A DNA stretch of 64,000 nt from the NCBI RefSeq assembly GCF_023155095.1, contig NZ_JAKNDA010000006.1, positions 143,160 through 207,159 of the forward strand. The letters are read 5' to 3'. Below the pieces are notes generated by a model. That model saw only the letters and a program-made list of their open reading frames with translations. It did not search any database and had not been told where the DNA came from. This stretch comes from Idiomarina aminovorans. Lineage in GTDB: Bacteria > Pseudomonadota > Gammaproteobacteria > Enterobacterales > Alteromonadaceae. The position numbers were made by a program, and so were the translations under genes. The first letter of the stretch is position 1; each line of letters opens with the position of its first letter. Shown here piece by piece: positions 1 to 10,186 of the stretch.

Positions 1-351
1 CGATTCAGGCGTCAGTAGTTGCACGGGAACTAACCGTGCGACATCGGACATGCGCTGAACATTAGCACCATTGAGCCTTAACGATTGCTCGCCATCGGTG
101 CTTCGTCTCACACCTATTGCGTAATCACTAGAACGACAAAAAACCGTAAAACCTTGATGACCTTCTTTTATTAACTGCCGAAATCCTCCTGGCCGGAAGG
201 AACGACCAAAACCTAATAAATATATAGCTTCGAGCAGACTGGTTTTACCGGAGCCATTGTCGCCGGTTATCACATTAATTCCGGGGCTGGGAGACAACGC
301 CACCTCCGAAAAATTTCGAAAATGGCTTAGGTTCAACGTCTCAATGAACAT
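1..351 (-). CDS. recF: RecF recombination/replication repair protein, 5' part only
   Basis: This is the N-terminal 117 residues of RecF, the ABC-type ATPase that helps load RecA at gaps on single-stranded DNA. The frame opens with ATG at the complement of 349-351 and reads MFIETLNLSHFRNF, the usual RecF start. A Walker A motif GDNGSGKTS lies at residues 30-38. The rest (about 240 residues in the family) runs off the left window edge. It lies 12 bp downstream of dnaN on the same strand, so dnaA-dnaN-recF is the standard operon. Nothing looks broken in the visible part. Confidence 0.95.
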   Translation of the reverse strand, partial: MFIETLNLSHFRNFSEVALSPSPGINVITGDNGSGKTSLLEAIYLLGFGRSFRPGGFRQLIKEGHQGFTVFCRSSDYAIGVRRSTDGEQSLRLNGANVQRMSDVARLVPVQLLTPES

Positions 352-363
352 TAATACTTAATA

Positions 364-1467
364 TTACAGACGCATAGGCATGATAACGTAACAGCAAGAT
401 TCATCATGCTGAGGTTCTATGAGGGCACTGCTGTTCGAATCAGCCAAGGTAAAGGAAACTTGCTCATCATCGATATTATTTAAAACATCCAATAAATAAC
501 TCACGTTAAAGCCAATTTCCAGATCATCACCCTGATAATCTACTTCTATAATTTCTTCGGCTTGTTCCTGCTCAGGGTTAGTAGCTGTGATGCATAGCTC
601 ACCGCTACTTAGGTTAAGCCTTACCCCACGGAATTTTTCATTCGATAAAATCGACGCACGTCCGAAAGACTGTTTTAAGGCGTCTCGATGAGCCACGACA
701 ACTTTGTCGCCGCCGCTTGGTAAAACCCGACGGTAATCAGGAAAGCGACCATCAACAAGTTTACTGGTAAAAACAAGTTCCGGCGTCTCTACCCGAATAT
801 GGTTATTACCGATAGAAACAGATACTTCCTGGTCGTCATCACCCAGTAAACGAAGCAGCTCAACAACGCCTTTACGAGGAACGATAACCTGGCGCTGTGC
901 CAACCCAGGCTGATCTATTGCGCAGGTGCTCATCGCTAAACGGTGGCCATCGGTTGCCACTGAACGCAACATTCCATTATCGGTTTCGAACAACATACCA
1001 TTCAGGTAATAACGTACATCCTGATTAGCCATAGAAAAATGGGTTTTTTCCATTAAGTCTTTCAGTATGGCTTGTTCAGTCACCAAATGTATATCACTTT
1101 TCCAGTCATCAATATTGGGAAAGTCGTCTGAAGATAACGTGCTTAATTTAAACTTACTACGGCCCGATTTTACCGTCGCGCTGTCTTCCTGTGAGGTAAA
1201 TTCAATCGTTGAGCCTTCGGGTAAGCTTCGTACAATATCCAAGAGTTTTTTAGCGGGAAGCGTAACCGCTGCATCCATGTCCGCTGATTCAAGCGCCACG
1301 GATGAAACCAGTTCAACTTCCAGATCTGTTCCGGTCAACTTCAGCTGACCGTTATCAACTTGCAGCAACAAATTCGATAAAATAGGTAACGTATGCCGCC
1401 GCTCAACAGCGCCACTAACAACCTGCAGTGGCTTAAGAAAAGCATCGCGGTTTATTGAAAATTTCAT
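364..1467 (-). CDS. dnaN: DNA polymerase III beta sliding clamp
   Basis: The product (367 aa, against 366 in E. coli) is the ring-shaped clamp that tethers DNA polymerase III and many repair factors to DNA. It starts MKFSINRDAFLKPLQ and ends YVIMPMRL, both hallmark ends of DnaN; the C-terminal MPMRL segment forms part of the partner-binding pocket. The length allows three complete clamp domains. It is the middle gene of dnaA-dnaN-recF, 35 bp after dnaA and 12 bp before recF, so co-transcription from the dnaA promoter is likely. Confidence 0.98.
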   Translation of the reverse strand: MKFSINRDAFLKPLQVVSGAVERRHTLPILSNLLLQVDNGQLKLTGTDLEVELVSSVALESADMDAAVTLPAKKLLDIVRSLPEGSTIEFTSQEDSATVKSGRSKFKLSTLSSDDFPNIDDWKSDIHLVTEQAILKDLMEKTHFSMANQDVRYYLNGMLFETDNGMLRSVATDGHRLAMSTCAIDQPGLAQRQVIVPRKGVVELLRLLGDDDQEVSVSIGNNHIRVETPELVFTSKLVDGRFPDYRRVLPSGGDKVVVAHRDALKQSFGRASILSNEKFRGVRLNLSSGELCITATNPEQEQAEEIIEVDYQGDDLEIGFNVSYLLDVLNNIDDEQVSFTLADSNSSALIEPQHDESCCYVIMPMRL

Positions 1468-1502
1468 GACTGAGTCCCCTGTTCCCTGTTTATAACGACA
1501 CT

Positions 1503-2867
1503 TTATGACGACAATGTTCGAATAAGATTTCTATGGTCTTCTTTGATGTCGTTTTGCGCATCTTTCAATTCCTGAATTTTACGACAAGCATGCAATACCG
1601 TTGTGTGATCACGACCACCAAAGGCATCGCCAATTTCCGGCAAACTGTGGTTGGTAAGTTCTTTTGCTAACGCCATCGCCAATTGACGCGGACGCGCAAC
1701 CGAGCGGCTTCGGCGTTTCGATAAAATATCGGCTAACTTAATATTATAGTATTCCGCTACGGTCTTCTGAATATTATCAATAGTGACCAGCTTTTCTTGC
1801 GCCGCAATTAAGTCACGCAACGCTTCCCTTACGAAATCGATAGTAATAGGTCGACCTGTCAGTTGTACATTAGCAACAACCCGGTTTAAAGCCCCTTCTA
1901 ACTCACGAACATTGGAGCGCAAACGTTTTGCAATAAAAAAGGCAACTTCGTGCGGCATATTCAAACCACGCTCGTCTGCCTTACGCATTAAAATCGCTAC
2001 TCGGGTTTCTAATTCAGGAGGTTCAATTGCAATGGTTAACCCCCAGCCAAAGCGGGACTTCAATCGATCTTCTACTCCGTCTATCTCTTTCGGGTAAAGA
2101 TCGCTGGTCATAATAATTTGCTGATTACCTTCTAACAACGCGTTGAAGGTATGAAAGAATTCTTCCTGAGACCCTTTTTTATTCGCGAAAAAATGAATGT
2201 CGTCTATCAGCAAAGCATCGACCGAGCGGTAATAACGTTTAAATTCGTTAGTCGAACTGTTACGAATAGAATTGACCATGTCCTGCACAAAGCGCTCAGC
2301 GCGAATGTAAAACACCTTAGCGTCCTTGTTATGCGCCATAATGCCATTGCCAACGGCGTGTAATAAGTGAGTTTTACCTAAGCCGGTACCACCATAAACA
2401 AAAAGCGGGTTATAAACACCGCCAGGGTTCTCAGCAACCTGAATAGCCGCCGCGCGCGCCAGTTGGTTAGATTTACCCTCCACAAAATTGTCGAAAGTGT
2501 ACTCCGGATGGATATTGCTCTCGAAAGGTACTTCTATATCGGCGTTACCCGATGAGAAGTTAGGTGTTTTTCTGCGGGTTGCAGCCGCGCGTTGCGGTGA
2601 GTCGTTCTCACGTTGTGTCGGCGATGCTTCACCGACCTTTAGAACAACATTAGGGACTTTATCGTCGCACAAAACTTCCAAATAGGTATTGATGGTTTTC
2701 AGATATTTGTCGCGAACCCAGTCCACCGAATAAATATTCGGCGCAAATAAAGTCAGTGTTTCGCCATTCAGTTTGGCTTGTAGGGGTCTGATCCACGTGT
2801 TGAACTGCTGTAACGGTAACTCCGATTGCAGTCGCTCTGCACATTGTTGCCAAAGCGAATTATTCAC
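1503..2867 (-). CDS. dnaA: Chromosomal replication initiator DnaA
   Basis: DnaA (454 aa) is the AAA+ ATPase that binds 9-mer boxes in oriC, melts the origin and loads the helicase. The N-terminal domain I starts [15 protein letters not shown] variable linker spans about residues 80-115, Walker [10 protein letters not shown] lies at about 159-167, and the Walker B region reads LLIDDIHFF. The C-terminal domain IV carries the DNA-binding signature [15 protein letters not shown]. DnaA boxes lie in the upstream gap, suggesting autoregulation. The origin itself is about 8 kb away, between mioC and mnmG, not next to dnaA. Confidence 0.98.
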   Translation of the reverse strand: MNNSLWQQCAERLQSELPLQQFNTWIRPLQAKLNGETLTLFAPNIYSVDWVRDKYLKTINTYLEVLCDDKVPNVVLKVGEASPTQRENDSPQRAAATRRKTPNFSSGNADIEVPFESNIHPEYTFDNFVEGKSNQLARAAAIQVAENPGGVYNPLFVYGGTGLGKTHLLHAVGNGIMAHNKDAKVFYIRAERFVQDMVNSIRNSSTNEFKRYYRSVDALLIDDIHFFANKKGSQEEFFHTFNALLEGNQQIIMTSDLYPKEIDGVEDRLKSRFGWGLTIAIEPPELETRVAILMRKADERGLNMPHEVAFFIAKRLRSNVRELEGALNRVVANVQLTGRPITIDFVREALRDLIAAQEKLVTIDNIQKTVAEYYNIKLADILSKRRSRSVARPRQLAMALAKELTNHSLPEIGDAFGGRDHTTVLHACRKIQELKDAQNDIKEDHRNLIRTLSS

Positions 2868-3270
2868 ACTCTTCTCCTGGATCGTTTTTTTATTATCATA
2901 ACTGAATATTGTACTTCACTCAGCTCATATTCGCTAGCACAAACTGCCTGAAAACTGCATGAATAAAGGAGTTAAAATCAGTCAAACAAATCAAAACTGG
3001 CGCATAACTTGCTTGAAACCGAAGTGACAAAGCTAACAGGAAAACGCTAAAACGGTGAATAACTGTTATTTTATCCACATTATCAATATTTTAATAACCC
3101 AAGATTGTGGATGAGATTATTTTTGGATTTATTGCCTAAAACCGTCTATGGTCATTGACTCAATGCCAAAAGATCGGTAAGATCTGCGCTCTAAAAAATT
3201 CCGTTCACGTTTGGTTTTAAATTTTTCGGCCAGCGTGGGAAATAGCAAACTGACCGATGGAATATTAGTT
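2868..3270. promoter_or_regulatory. dnaA / rpmH divergent control region with DnaA boxes
   Basis: This 403-bp AT-rich gap separates divergent dnaA and rpmH. A perfect DnaA box TTATCCACA is at 3071-3079, and a one-mismatch box (complement TCATCCACA) at 3106-3114. A good sigma-70 promoter for rpmH reads TTGACT (3155-3160), 17 bp, TAAGAT (3178-3183). DnaA boxes between the two genes suggest DnaA autoregulation. There are few GATC sites and no row of AT-rich 13-mers here, so I do not call it the origin. Confidence 0.8.
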
Positions 3271-3405
3271 ATGAAAAGAACATTTCAACCAAGCGTCTTA
3301 AAACGCAAACGTGCTCACGGTTTCCGTGCTCGCATGGCAGATAAAAATGGCCGCAAAGTATTGGCTCGTCGCCGTGCTCGTGGTCGTAAAGTACTGAGTG
3401 CATAA
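3271..3405 (+). CDS. rpmH: 50S ribosomal protein L34
   Basis: L34 (44 aa, very basic) is a structural protein of the large ribosomal subunit. It reads [20 protein letters not shown] and ends RGRKVLSA, the complete family pattern. The same frame is open 20 codons further upstream, but the ATG at 3271 gives the universal MKRTF start. The promoter at 3155-3183 lies about 90 bp upstream. Its last 8 bases overlap the rnpA start, as in other gammaproteobacteria. Confidence 0.98.
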   Translation: MKRTFQPSVLKRKRAHGFRARMADKNGRKVLARRRARGRKVLSA

Positions 3406-3772
3406 AAGTATCTCATATGGCAGGGAGTTACGTCTGTTAACTCCCTCTCATTTCCAGAGAGTATTCTCAAACCCTCCTGTAAAAGCCGTTACTGCTCATG
3501 TCACTATGTTGGCAACTCCTAATGAGCTTGGGCATCCACGTATTGGTGTGACTGTTAGCAAAAAGCGGGCTAAACGCGCTGTTGATAGAAACCGCATAAA
3601 ACGACAAGTACGTGAAACCTTCCGTTTAAGACAACATAAAATTCCCGCTTTTGACATTGTAATTATTGCCAAGCAGGGTATTGTCGAGCAGGATAACGCC
3701 GCATTACGGGAAACATTGAATTATTTATGGCGAAAATTAGCAAAGCGTTGCGAACAATACCAATCGGGCTGA
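3398..3772 (+). CDS. rnpA: Ribonuclease P protein component
   Basis: RnpA (124 aa) is the basic protein cofactor of RNase P, the ribozyme that trims the 5' ends of tRNA precursors. Family features are [15 protein letters not shown] at the N terminus and the RNR-type signature [18 protein letters not shown] in the middle. The chosen start is GTG at 3398 inside the end of rpmH, because no later start in frame keeps the conserved N terminus. The 3' end overlaps yidD by 46 bp. Confidence 0.96.
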   Translation: MHKSISYGRELRLLTPSHFQRVFSNPPVKAVTAHVTMLATPNELGHPRIGVTVSKKRAKRAVDRNRIKRQVRETFRLRQHKIPAFDIVIIAKQGIVEQDNAALRETLNYLWRKLAKRCEQYQSG

Positions 3773-4038
3773 TAAAGGTTTATCAGTGGTTTATCAGCCC
3801 ACTGCTGGGCCCGCATTGTCGATTTTATCCATCTTGCTCACATTATGCCTGTGAGGCCATACAAAAACACGGTACAATTCGCGGTATTGGCTTAGCTGCT
3901 TTACGAATTGGTAAATGTCACCCCGCTCATGAGGGTGGCTATGACCCGGTTCCTCCTGCGAAACAAGATGCAAAGCCAGAAAATAACAGCGAATCCGAAT
4001 CTTTACTAAAACAGCCAACAGAGACGAAATCACTATGA
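3727..4038 (+). CDS. yidD: Membrane protein insertion efficiency factor YidD
   Basis: YidD (103 aa) is a small inner-membrane-associated protein that assists YidC-dependent insertion. The diagnostic segments are [20 protein letters not shown] and [15 protein letters not shown], with three conserved cysteines. Beyond about residue 75 is a polar tail that looks specific to this lineage. The ATG at 3727 lies inside rnpA (46-bp overlap) and the stop overlaps the yidC start by 4 bp, so translation of rnpA, yidD and yidC is probably coupled. Confidence 0.95.
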   Translation: MAKISKALRTIPIGLIKVYQWFISPLLGPHCRFYPSCSHYACEAIQKHGTIRGIGLAALRIGKCHPAHEGGYDPVPPAKQDAKPENNSESESLLKQPTETKSL

Positions 4039-5702
4039 ATTCGCCACGCACGATATTATTTATTGCCTTTTTAGTGGTGTCTTTCTTCCTATACCAGAAT
4101 TGGATGGTGGAAACCGCACCCGGAACAAAAGCACCGCAAAACGTAACATCAACACAATCGAGCAATAACACTGAAAACAGTGATGTGCCTTCAGGTGGTT
4201 CAGCAAAAGTTGCGGCGGATGTCCCCGAAGGTGATCAGCCCGTTGTCACTCAGCAGTCTACAAAAACCATTCGTGTGCGCACCGATGTGTTAGATGTAGA
4301 AATTGATACACGCGGTGGCGACATTGTTTCAACTCAGTTACTCAAATTTGCAGAAACTCAGGGAAGTGAAGAGCGATTCCAATTACTGCAGAATAGATCA
4401 AATAACGTTTATGTTGCCCAGTCAGGTCTGATTGGTCCTGATGGTATCGATGCAAGCGGCAGTGGTCGCCCTTCTTACAGCTACGAAAAAGAGCGTTATG
4501 AGTCTGAAACTCAAGTTGTTGAAGTTCCGCTAACCTACACTACTGAAAATGGTGCTACTTACCGCAAAGTCTTCACTTTTACGCCGGGTAAGTACAATGT
4601 CGATGTTCGTTTTGAAATACAAAATAATACCGGCGGCGCGCTGAACACGCAGTTCTACGGACAATTGAAACGCTCCATGGGAACCGGTGAAAGCGGCAGC
4701 ATGATCATGCCAACGTATTTTGGTGCCGCTTACTCACACGATGACGACAAGTTCGAAAAATACGACTTTGATGACATGCTGGATAAAAAGCTCAACGTCA
4801 CCTCACAAAACGGTTGGGTAAGTATGCTTGAGCATTATTTTGTTTCAGCATGGATTCCGGAGCAAGGCCAACAAAACCGCCTATTCTCGCGTGTTGCGAA
4901 TGGCAGCCAGGCCATTATTGGTGTTATTTACCCAATGACAGAAATTCAGGCCGGCAGCTCAAAAACTATTGAGTCACAGCTTTATCTGGGCCCTAAAGAC
5001 CAGGACGCCATGGCTGAAATTGTTGAGCACCTGGACTTAACCGTCGACTACGGCTTTTTGTGGTGGTTAGCTCAGCCAATCTTTAAGTTACTGCAATTTT
5101 TACAAGGCCTTGTTATTAACTGGGGTCTGGCCATTATTTTGACCACCGTTATTGTCAAAGCGTTATTGTTCCCGCTAACCAAAGCACAATACGTTTCAAT
5201 GGCTAAAATGCGTATGCTGCAGCCTAAAATGACGGCTTTGCGCGAACGCTATGGTTCGGACCGCCAGAAAATGTCCGGCGCCATGATGAAGCTCTACAAA
5301 GAGGAAAAAGTAAACCCTCTGGGTGGCTGCCTGCCAATGCTTTTACAGCTGCCAATATTCCTGGCTTTGTATTGGGTATTACTGGAAAGTGTTGAGTTAC
5401 GTCATTCAGCCTTTATCTTCTGGATTCAGGATCTATCGACTAAAGACCCATACTACATCCTGCCTATTTTAATGGGTGCGAGTATGTTCTTAATGCAGCG
5501 ACTGCAGCCAACACCTACTGCCGATCCAATGCAGCAGAAACTGTTCCAGTATATGCCAGTTATCTTTACGGTATTCTTCCTCTGGTTCCCATCTGGCCTG
5601 GTACTATACTGGTTAGTCAGTAACTTGATTACCATTGCTCAAATGCTGATCATTTACCGGGGTCTGGAGAAAAAAGGGATTAACGTCCGAAATAAGAAAT
5701 AA
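4035..5702 (+). CDS. yidC: Membrane protein insertase YidC
   Basis: YidC (555 aa) inserts and folds inner-membrane proteins, alone or with SecYEG. An N-terminal signal-anchor (about residues 7-24) precedes a low-complexity Ser/Asn/Asp linker, then the large periplasmic beta domain (about 75-340). The conserved membrane region begins near [17 protein letters not shown] and includes [20 protein letters not shown], ending with a basic tail. Length and layout match the gammaproteobacterial type. It is the last gene of rpmH-rnpA-yidD-yidC and is followed by a terminator. Confidence 0.97.
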   Translation: MNSPRTILFIAFLVVSFFLYQNWMVETAPGTKAPQNVTSTQSSNNTENSDVPSGGSAKVAADVPEGDQPVVTQQSTKTIRVRTDVLDVEIDTRGGDIVSTQLLKFAETQGSEERFQLLQNRSNNVYVAQSGLIGPDGIDASGSGRPSYSYEKERYESETQVVEVPLTYTTENGATYRKVFTFTPGKYNVDVRFEIQNNTGGALNTQFYGQLKRSMGTGESGSMIMPTYFGAAYSHDDDKFEKYDFDDMLDKKLNVTSQNGWVSMLEHYFVSAWIPEQGQQNRLFSRVANGSQAIIGVIYPMTEIQAGSSKTIESQLYLGPKDQDAMAEIVEHLDLTVDYGFLWWLAQPIFKLLQFLQGLVINWGLAIILTTVIVKALLFPLTKAQYVSMAKMRMLQPKMTALRERYGSDRQKMSGAMMKLYKEEKVNPLGGCLPMLLQLPIFLALYWVLLESVELRHSAFIFWIQDLSTKDPYYILPILMGASMFLMQRLQPTPTADPMQQKLFQYMPVIFTVFFLWFPSGLVLYWLVSNLITIAQMLIIYRGLEKKGINVRNKK

Positions 5703-5710
5703 TACAGCAT

Positions 5711-5740
5711 TAAAGCCCGGCTAATGCTGGGCTTTATTTT
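5711..5740 (+). terminator. Rho-independent terminator after yidC
   Basis: Inverted repeat AAAGCCC (5712-5718) / GGGCTTT (5729-5735) with a 10-nt loop, followed by a T-rich stretch. It sits 9 bp after the yidC stop and separates the yidC operon from mnmE. Confidence 0.8.
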
Positions 5741-5759
5741 ATGAGAGGCTCTAAAACCG

Positions 5760-7136
5760 ATGCAAACCGATACCGACTTTGATGACACGATAGTCGCTCA
5801 AGCGACGCCGCCCGGACGCGGTGGTGTTGGTATTGTTCGTGTTAGTGGCAAAGATTGTAAGAATGTCGCTGAAAAGCTCTTAGGCCACTGCCCTAACCCC
5901 CGAAAAGCTGAGTATCTTCCTTTTTATAATTTACAAGAACAACTGCTGGATGAAGGCATTGCTCTTTATTTCCCCGGTCCTAACTCTTTTACGGGAGAAG
6001 ATGTCTTAGAACTTCAAGGCCACGGCGGCCCGGTTATTATCGACATGATCATTAAGACAATCTTGGAAATTCCGGGCATTCGCCCAGCGCGCCCTGGCGA
6101 GTTTAGTGAGCGTGCTTTTTTAAATGATAAACTCGACCTCACGCAGGCAGAAGCCATTGCAGACCTTATTGATACCAACTCAGAACAAGCCGCTAAAGCC
6201 GCATTACAAAGCTTAAAAGGTGAGTTCTCGCACAAAATAGATCAACTTGTCGACGCTGTTATTCATCTTCGAATGTATGTTGAGGCAGCCATTGATTTCC
6301 CCGATGAAGAAATTGATTTTCTTTCTGACGGCAAAGTCTCCGGCGATTTAACCGAAATTATCGATCAGCTGTTTCATATAGAACAGGAAGCACGTCAAGG
6401 GACATTAATGCGTGAAGGCATGCGAATTGTTATCGCCGGGCGCCCTAATGCCGGTAAGTCCAGCTTGCTCAATACACTGGCCGGACGCGAATCAGCCATT
6501 GTGACTGAAATAGCCGGAACCACTCGCGATGTTCTGCGTGAGCATATCCAGATTGATGGTATGCCGCTGCACATTATTGATACGGCAGGTTTACGCGAAA
6601 GTCCCGATCACGTTGAAAAAATAGGCATTGAACGTGCCTGGGATGAAATTCGCCAGGCAGACCGGGTATTGTTTATGGTCGACAGTCAGGAAACTTCCGC
6701 CATTCACCCCGACGACATATGGCCGGAGTTTTTTGCTCAGTTACCGGAAGATATGCCTTACACCGTTATTCGCAATAAAGTCGACCTGTCTGAACAACCC
6801 ACAGGTATAGACGAGCACAAAGGCATTCCAGTTATTCATTTATCGGCCAAAACCGGTCACGGTATTGAATTACTTCGGGAACACTTAAAACACTGTGTAG
6901 GCTACAGCGCAACTTCTGAAGGCAGCTTTATGGCTCGCCGTCGTCATTTAGAAGCCCTGGCTAAAGCGAAAACCCATCTCATGCAAGGTCAGGAACAACT
7001 GGAAGCCAACATGGCCGGCGAAATACTGGCTGAAGAACTGCGCCTGACTCAGCAACACTTGAACGAAATAACCGGTGAGTTTACCTCTGACGATCTCCTC
7101 GGTCAGATTTTTGGTTCGTTCTGTATTGGCAAATAA
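5760..7136 (+). CDS. mnmE: tRNA modification GTPase MnmE (TrmE)
   Basis: MnmE (458 aa) is a G protein that, with MnmG, adds the (carboxymethyl)aminomethyl group to wobble uridine-34 of certain tRNAs. The N-terminal domain starts [20 protein letters not shown]. The inserted G domain has G1 [12 protein letters not shown], the G2/G3 region ending DTAGLRES, and NKVD as G4. The protein ends CIGK, the conserved C-terminal cysteine motif of the family. Its partner MnmG is encoded 4 kb downstream beyond oriC. Confidence 0.98.
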   Translation: MQTDTDFDDTIVAQATPPGRGGVGIVRVSGKDCKNVAEKLLGHCPNPRKAEYLPFYNLQEQLLDEGIALYFPGPNSFTGEDVLELQGHGGPVIIDMIIKTILEIPGIRPARPGEFSERAFLNDKLDLTQAEAIADLIDTNSEQAAKAALQSLKGEFSHKIDQLVDAVIHLRMYVEAAIDFPDEEIDFLSDGKVSGDLTEIIDQLFHIEQEARQGTLMREGMRIVIAGRPNAGKSSLLNTLAGRESAIVTEIAGTTRDVLREHIQIDGMPLHIIDTAGLRESPDHVEKIGIERAWDEIRQADRVLFMVDSQETSAIHPDDIWPEFFAQLPEDMPYTVIRNKVDLSEQPTGIDEHKGIPVIHLSAKTGHGIELLREHLKHCVGYSATSEGSFMARRRHLEALAKAKTHLMQGQEQLEANMAGEILAEELRLTQQHLNEITGEFTSDDLLGQIFGSFCIGK

Positions 7137-7173
7137 CACCATTTCTTAGTCATCCACAAACTAAGGAGCAACA

Positions 7174-8853
7174 GTGAAAGACAGGTTAGCGCAATGGGGG
7201 TTTGACTACGTCCGTTTACGGTTTGGCCTTCGAACCGGCTTTGCCGCCTGCTTATCGCTTATTTTTGCCTGGGCTCTTGGTTTAGAGCACCCTCAATGGT
7301 CCGCCATGACTGTTTGGGCCGTTTCGCAACCAACCCGTGGTCTTCTCGTAGAAAAAGCCGCTTACCGTGCTTTAGGTACGTTATTGGGAACCATGTTCGG
7401 TATGGTGCTGGTGGTTTCTGCCGGCAATGATATTACCTGGCTGGTTATCGGACTCAGTCTTTGGGTCACACTTTGTGTCTATACCGGCAACTTACTGCAT
7501 GGGCTTATTTCCTACGGTACTATTCTGGCCGGGTACTCAGCTTCTATGGTCGTCCTTCTGACACAAAGCCCAGACGCTCTTATACCGCTGGGCATTGACC
7601 GCCTATTGACAGTTTTTGTCGGTATCATGACCTCGTTGGTCATCAGCTGGGCTTTTACCTATAAACGAGCCGAGCAAAGCTTAATTAACCAGCTTCGCCG
7701 CCAAACAGCTGCAAATTTACAGGATATAAGTCGCTACTTCGCCGATCCGGATAATAATGATTTAAACCTTTCCGATAAGTTATCGAAGCTGGCCACCTTA
7801 GAAGCCCAACTGCTCGATCACGGTACAGGCTCTGTTAGTGCTCATGAATCGGCTAAAACATTACGCGTGGTCATTAACAGCCAACTCGGTTTTTTGGCCG
7901 AACTTAATATTCAGGAACCCGAAAAAAACCAAAAAGTAAGCGATTACTTACTAAAAGCATCCAATAAATTAAACGCTTCAGCTAAACGTTCTAAAATTAT
8001 AACACCCCTTAAACAAGCATCAGAAGCCATTAACAACGCCGCTTCAAAAAAGCGTTTTCATGAGTTTGTCGAAGCAACCAGCGACCGTTTATCTTTTCGC
8101 GACTCCGGCAAAACGGCCAGCTCTACACTCCTTACCAAAACCATTTTGCATCGTGACTGGCGCGGTGCTCGCCAGGCAGCAATACGAACCTTGGTTATTA
8201 TGGGGCTGATTGGCGTAACCTGGTGGTATACCGAATTATTTCAGTTTGCGTATTTAATGCTCGGTGCATCGGTTATGTTGACGCTGTTTTCTACAGCAGA
8301 CAATCCGGCCTTAACCATGAAATATGTGTTTTTCGGGCAGTGTGCCGGCGCGCTGACAGCGGTACTTATTCAGGCAACGGTCTGGCAATACCAGGACTCC
8401 ATTTTATGGATGCTGGTTGCTTTAATGCCAGTTATTTTGCTGGCCGGTTTTCCCATGTCGCATCAAAAAACCGCGAACGGAAGTATGGACTTCAACCTGG
8501 TCTTTTTACTGTTAATGAATCCCTCTATCGGTTATTCGTTTCATTTTAGTTATTCAATGAGTATTGCCCTTGCGGTTGTCGCCGCCCCCCTGCTTTCATT
8601 AGTTGCTTATCGACTTATTTATCCAACTAATTTAAAAGCACGTTATCAAAGCTTACTACAGACTCTGACCGAAGAAATTGAACAGCTGAACAAAACAAAA
8701 CTCACCGAAAGCCAATACAACCGGCGTAAAGCTCGTTTCTATCATCGCGTAATCAAGCTCGCCCAAATTAGCGATAAACTCGGAATAAAAGATAAAAAAA
8801 CTATAGTTCAGCATCTTTTAACCGGACAAAAACGACTCAACTCAACCGGCTAA
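7174..8853 (+). CDS. FUSC-family inner-membrane transporter (AaeB/fusaric-acid-resistance type)
   Basis: A 559-residue membrane protein built as two similar halves. Each has a cluster of hydrophobic helices (about 20-155 and 335-490) followed by a charged cytoplasmic stretch. The N-terminal LRTGFAACLSLIFAWALGLEHPQWSAMTV pattern (first part shown at residues 19-38) and the 'PxWxxMTVW' motif are typical of FUSC proteins such as AaeB, which export aromatic acids. The substrate cannot be read from sequence. The GTG start at 7174 has an AAGGAG site 5 bp upstream. Its 3' end overlaps the convergent GIY-YIG gene by 12 bp. Confidence 0.8.
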   Translation: MKDRLAQWGFDYVRLRFGLRTGFAACLSLIFAWALGLEHPQWSAMTVWAVSQPTRGLLVEKAAYRALGTLLGTMFGMVLVVSAGNDITWLVIGLSLWVTLCVYTGNLLHGLISYGTILAGYSASMVVLLTQSPDALIPLGIDRLLTVFVGIMTSLVISWAFTYKRAEQSLINQLRRQTAANLQDISRYFADPDNNDLNLSDKLSKLATLEAQLLDHGTGSVSAHESAKTLRVVINSQLGFLAELNIQEPEKNQKVSDYLLKASNKLNASAKRSKIITPLKQASEAINNAASKKRFHEFVEATSDRLSFRDSGKTASSTLLTKTILHRDWRGARQAAIRTLVIMGLIGVTWWYTELFQFAYLMLGASVMLTLFSTADNPALTMKYVFFGQCAGALTAVLIQATVWQYQDSILWMLVALMPVILLAGFPMSHQKTANGSMDFNLVFLLLMNPSIGYSFHFSYSMSIALAVVAAPLLSLVAYRLIYPTNLKARYQSLLQTLTEEIEQLNKTKLTESQYNRRKARFYHRVIKLAQISDKLGIKDKKTIVQHLLTGQKRLNSTG

Positions 8854-9087
8854 CTTAGCCTTTTTAATGCGCGACCATCGTTTTATTTCATATTCCCGTC
8901 GACAGGCTCCGGCTCTGTCCGGGTGATCTTCACTCCAAATCAACACAACCGGACGTCGGGCTTTGGTGTATTTAGCCCCTTTTTTGTTGTCATTATTGTG
9001 TTCACTAACACGGCGCTTAATATCCGTCGTTACACCGGTATAAAACGTGTTATCCGCACACTTCACTAAATAAACCGACCAAGTCAC
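8842..9087 (-). CDS. GIY-YIG domain protein, YhbQ/UPF0213 type
   Basis: An 81-residue single-domain protein. It shows the GIY-YIG pattern as [16 protein letters not shown] (residues 5-20), followed by the conserved arginine segment [10 protein letters not shown] and a basic C-terminal helix [16 protein letters not shown]. Stand-alone proteins of this kind are thought to be small nucleases acting on DNA, but the role is poorly defined. The start is GTG at the complement of 9085-9087. It converges on the FUSC gene with a 12-bp overlap. Confidence 0.88.
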   Translation of the reverse strand: MTWSVYLVKCADNTFYTGVTTDIKRRVSEHNNDNKKGAKYTKARRPVVLIWSEDHPDRAGACRREYEIKRWSRIKKAKLAG

Positions 9088-9161
9088 GCTTGAACTCTCT
9101 TACAATAAACCCAATATATAGTATACAGCAGTCACTTACTGAACCCATTAAGGACATAATT

Positions 9162-9716
9162 ATGAGCAGACATTTTGATGAAGCCAAGGGGTTATCCGAA
9201 CAACATGATCCCGCAACACACAATTTTGTCTTTAATCAAACCATGTTTCGTATCAAGGACCCAGAGCGTACCTTAAAATTCTATAGTGACGTTTTAGGCA
9301 TGACCCTGGTTAAGCGTTTCGATTTCCCGGAAATGGAATTCACTCTCTATTTTATGGCGGCTATGTCACCAGAGCAGCGTAAAGACTGGTCAAACGACCA
9401 CGATAAACGCATTGAACAAACTTTTGGGCGTCCGGCCATGCTGGAGCTGACTCATAACTGGGGAGACGAAAACGACGACTCTGTGTCTTACCACAGTGGC
9501 AATGAGCAACCCAAAGGCTTTGGCCACATTGGATTCGCCGTTCCCGATATAGATGCTGCTTGTGAGCGCTTCGAGAAAATGGGCGTAGAATTTCAAAAAC
9601 GCCCAAACGATGGAAAAATGAAAGGCATTGCCTTTATCAAAGACCCGGACGGTTACTGGATTGAAATATTCACACCGGAACGCCAACCAGAACTATTAAA
9701 CGAGCATTTGAAGTAA
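9162..9716 (+). CDS. gloA: Lactoylglutathione lyase (glyoxalase I)
   Basis: Glyoxalase I (184 aa) converts the hemithioacetal of methylglyoxal and glutathione into S-lactoylglutathione. The chosen ATG at 9162 has AAGGA 8 bp upstream; the frame is open 24 codons further back but that stretch does not look like family sequence. Likely metal ligands are Gln26 ([10 protein letters not shown]), Glu95 (MLELTHNWG), His122 (GHIGFAVPD) and Glu168 (YWIEIFTPE). The long central insert makes it resemble the larger, eukaryote/Pseudomonas-type enzyme, often zinc dependent. It is monocistronic with its own terminator. Confidence 0.93.
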   Translation: MSRHFDEAKGLSEQHDPATHNFVFNQTMFRIKDPERTLKFYSDVLGMTLVKRFDFPEMEFTLYFMAAMSPEQRKDWSNDHDKRIEQTFGRPAMLELTHNWGDENDDSVSYHSGNEQPKGFGHIGFAVPDIDAACERFEKMGVEFQKRPNDGKMKGIAFIKDPDGYWIEIFTPERQPELLNEHLK

Positions 9717-9725
9717 TAACGAAGC

Positions 9726-9756
9726 AGGCCGGTTACTTGAGCTGGCCTTCTTTTTT
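9726..9756 (+). terminator. Terminator after gloA
   Basis: AGGCCGG (9726-9732) pairs with CTGGCCT (9742-9748), including one G-U pair, and is followed by CTTTTTT. It lies 10 bp after the gloA stop. Confidence 0.7.
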
Positions 9757-9765
9757 GACAACTCA

Positions 9766-10128
9766 TTACTTTAACAGCATCGACCACACTTTAGCTTCCA
9801 GTGACGTCATTCCCTGCTCGCATCCTACTTCTAAAGCCTTTTCTACCGACACTCCATCGGCTCCATTTATCGGAACATGAGAGTAAGCCATTCCAGTAAG
9901 GCTAACATCCGCAGCCTCTTCGCTGTCTTTCATTTCTTTTTGAGAGAGCAGATTAATAACAACCTCGCCGCCATTTTCAGAAATTTCAGTCAACTGCTCA
10001 GCGGATGGCGTACCCATAACCTAGAGTTTTTCGGACACCTGTTTTGATGATTCAATGCCCGCGACAACATCGAATGAAACTATTAGGGCACTTAAAGCAA
10101 CTAATAGATTAACGAGAGCTTTTACCAT
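9766..10128 (-). pseudogene. Decayed secreted phosphatase-like gene (DSP/beta-lactamase-hydrolase-like family)
   Basis: The frame opens at the complement of 10126-10128 with a signal-peptide-like start (MVKALVNLLVALSALIVSF). It hits an in-frame TAG at 10021-10023, then continues with GTPSAEQLTEISENGGEVVINLL, the N-terminal pattern of small tyrosine-phosphatase-like (BLH/DSP) proteins. The frame goes from VPINGADGVSVEKAL straight to a C-terminal EVGCEQGMTSLEAKV and stops at 9766. No HCxxGxxR catalytic loop is present, so besides the nonsense codon the central catalytic part seems deleted. An 83-residue remnant could still be translated from 10017 but would lack the active site. Confidence 0.7.
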
Positions 10129-10186
10129 TTAGGTTCTCCTGTATGATTTGTGTTTTTTCAATAGTAGCAAATGAGTTAAAAAAGTT

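Noticed and set aside
2868..3270. dnaA-rpmH gap as the main replication origin
   Set aside because: It has only two good DnaA boxes and lacks the GATC cluster and 13-mers found at 10637-11029.
9090..9161. Longer start for glyoxalase I
   Set aside because: The extra 24 residues have no family character and the ATG at 9162 has a good AAGGA site.
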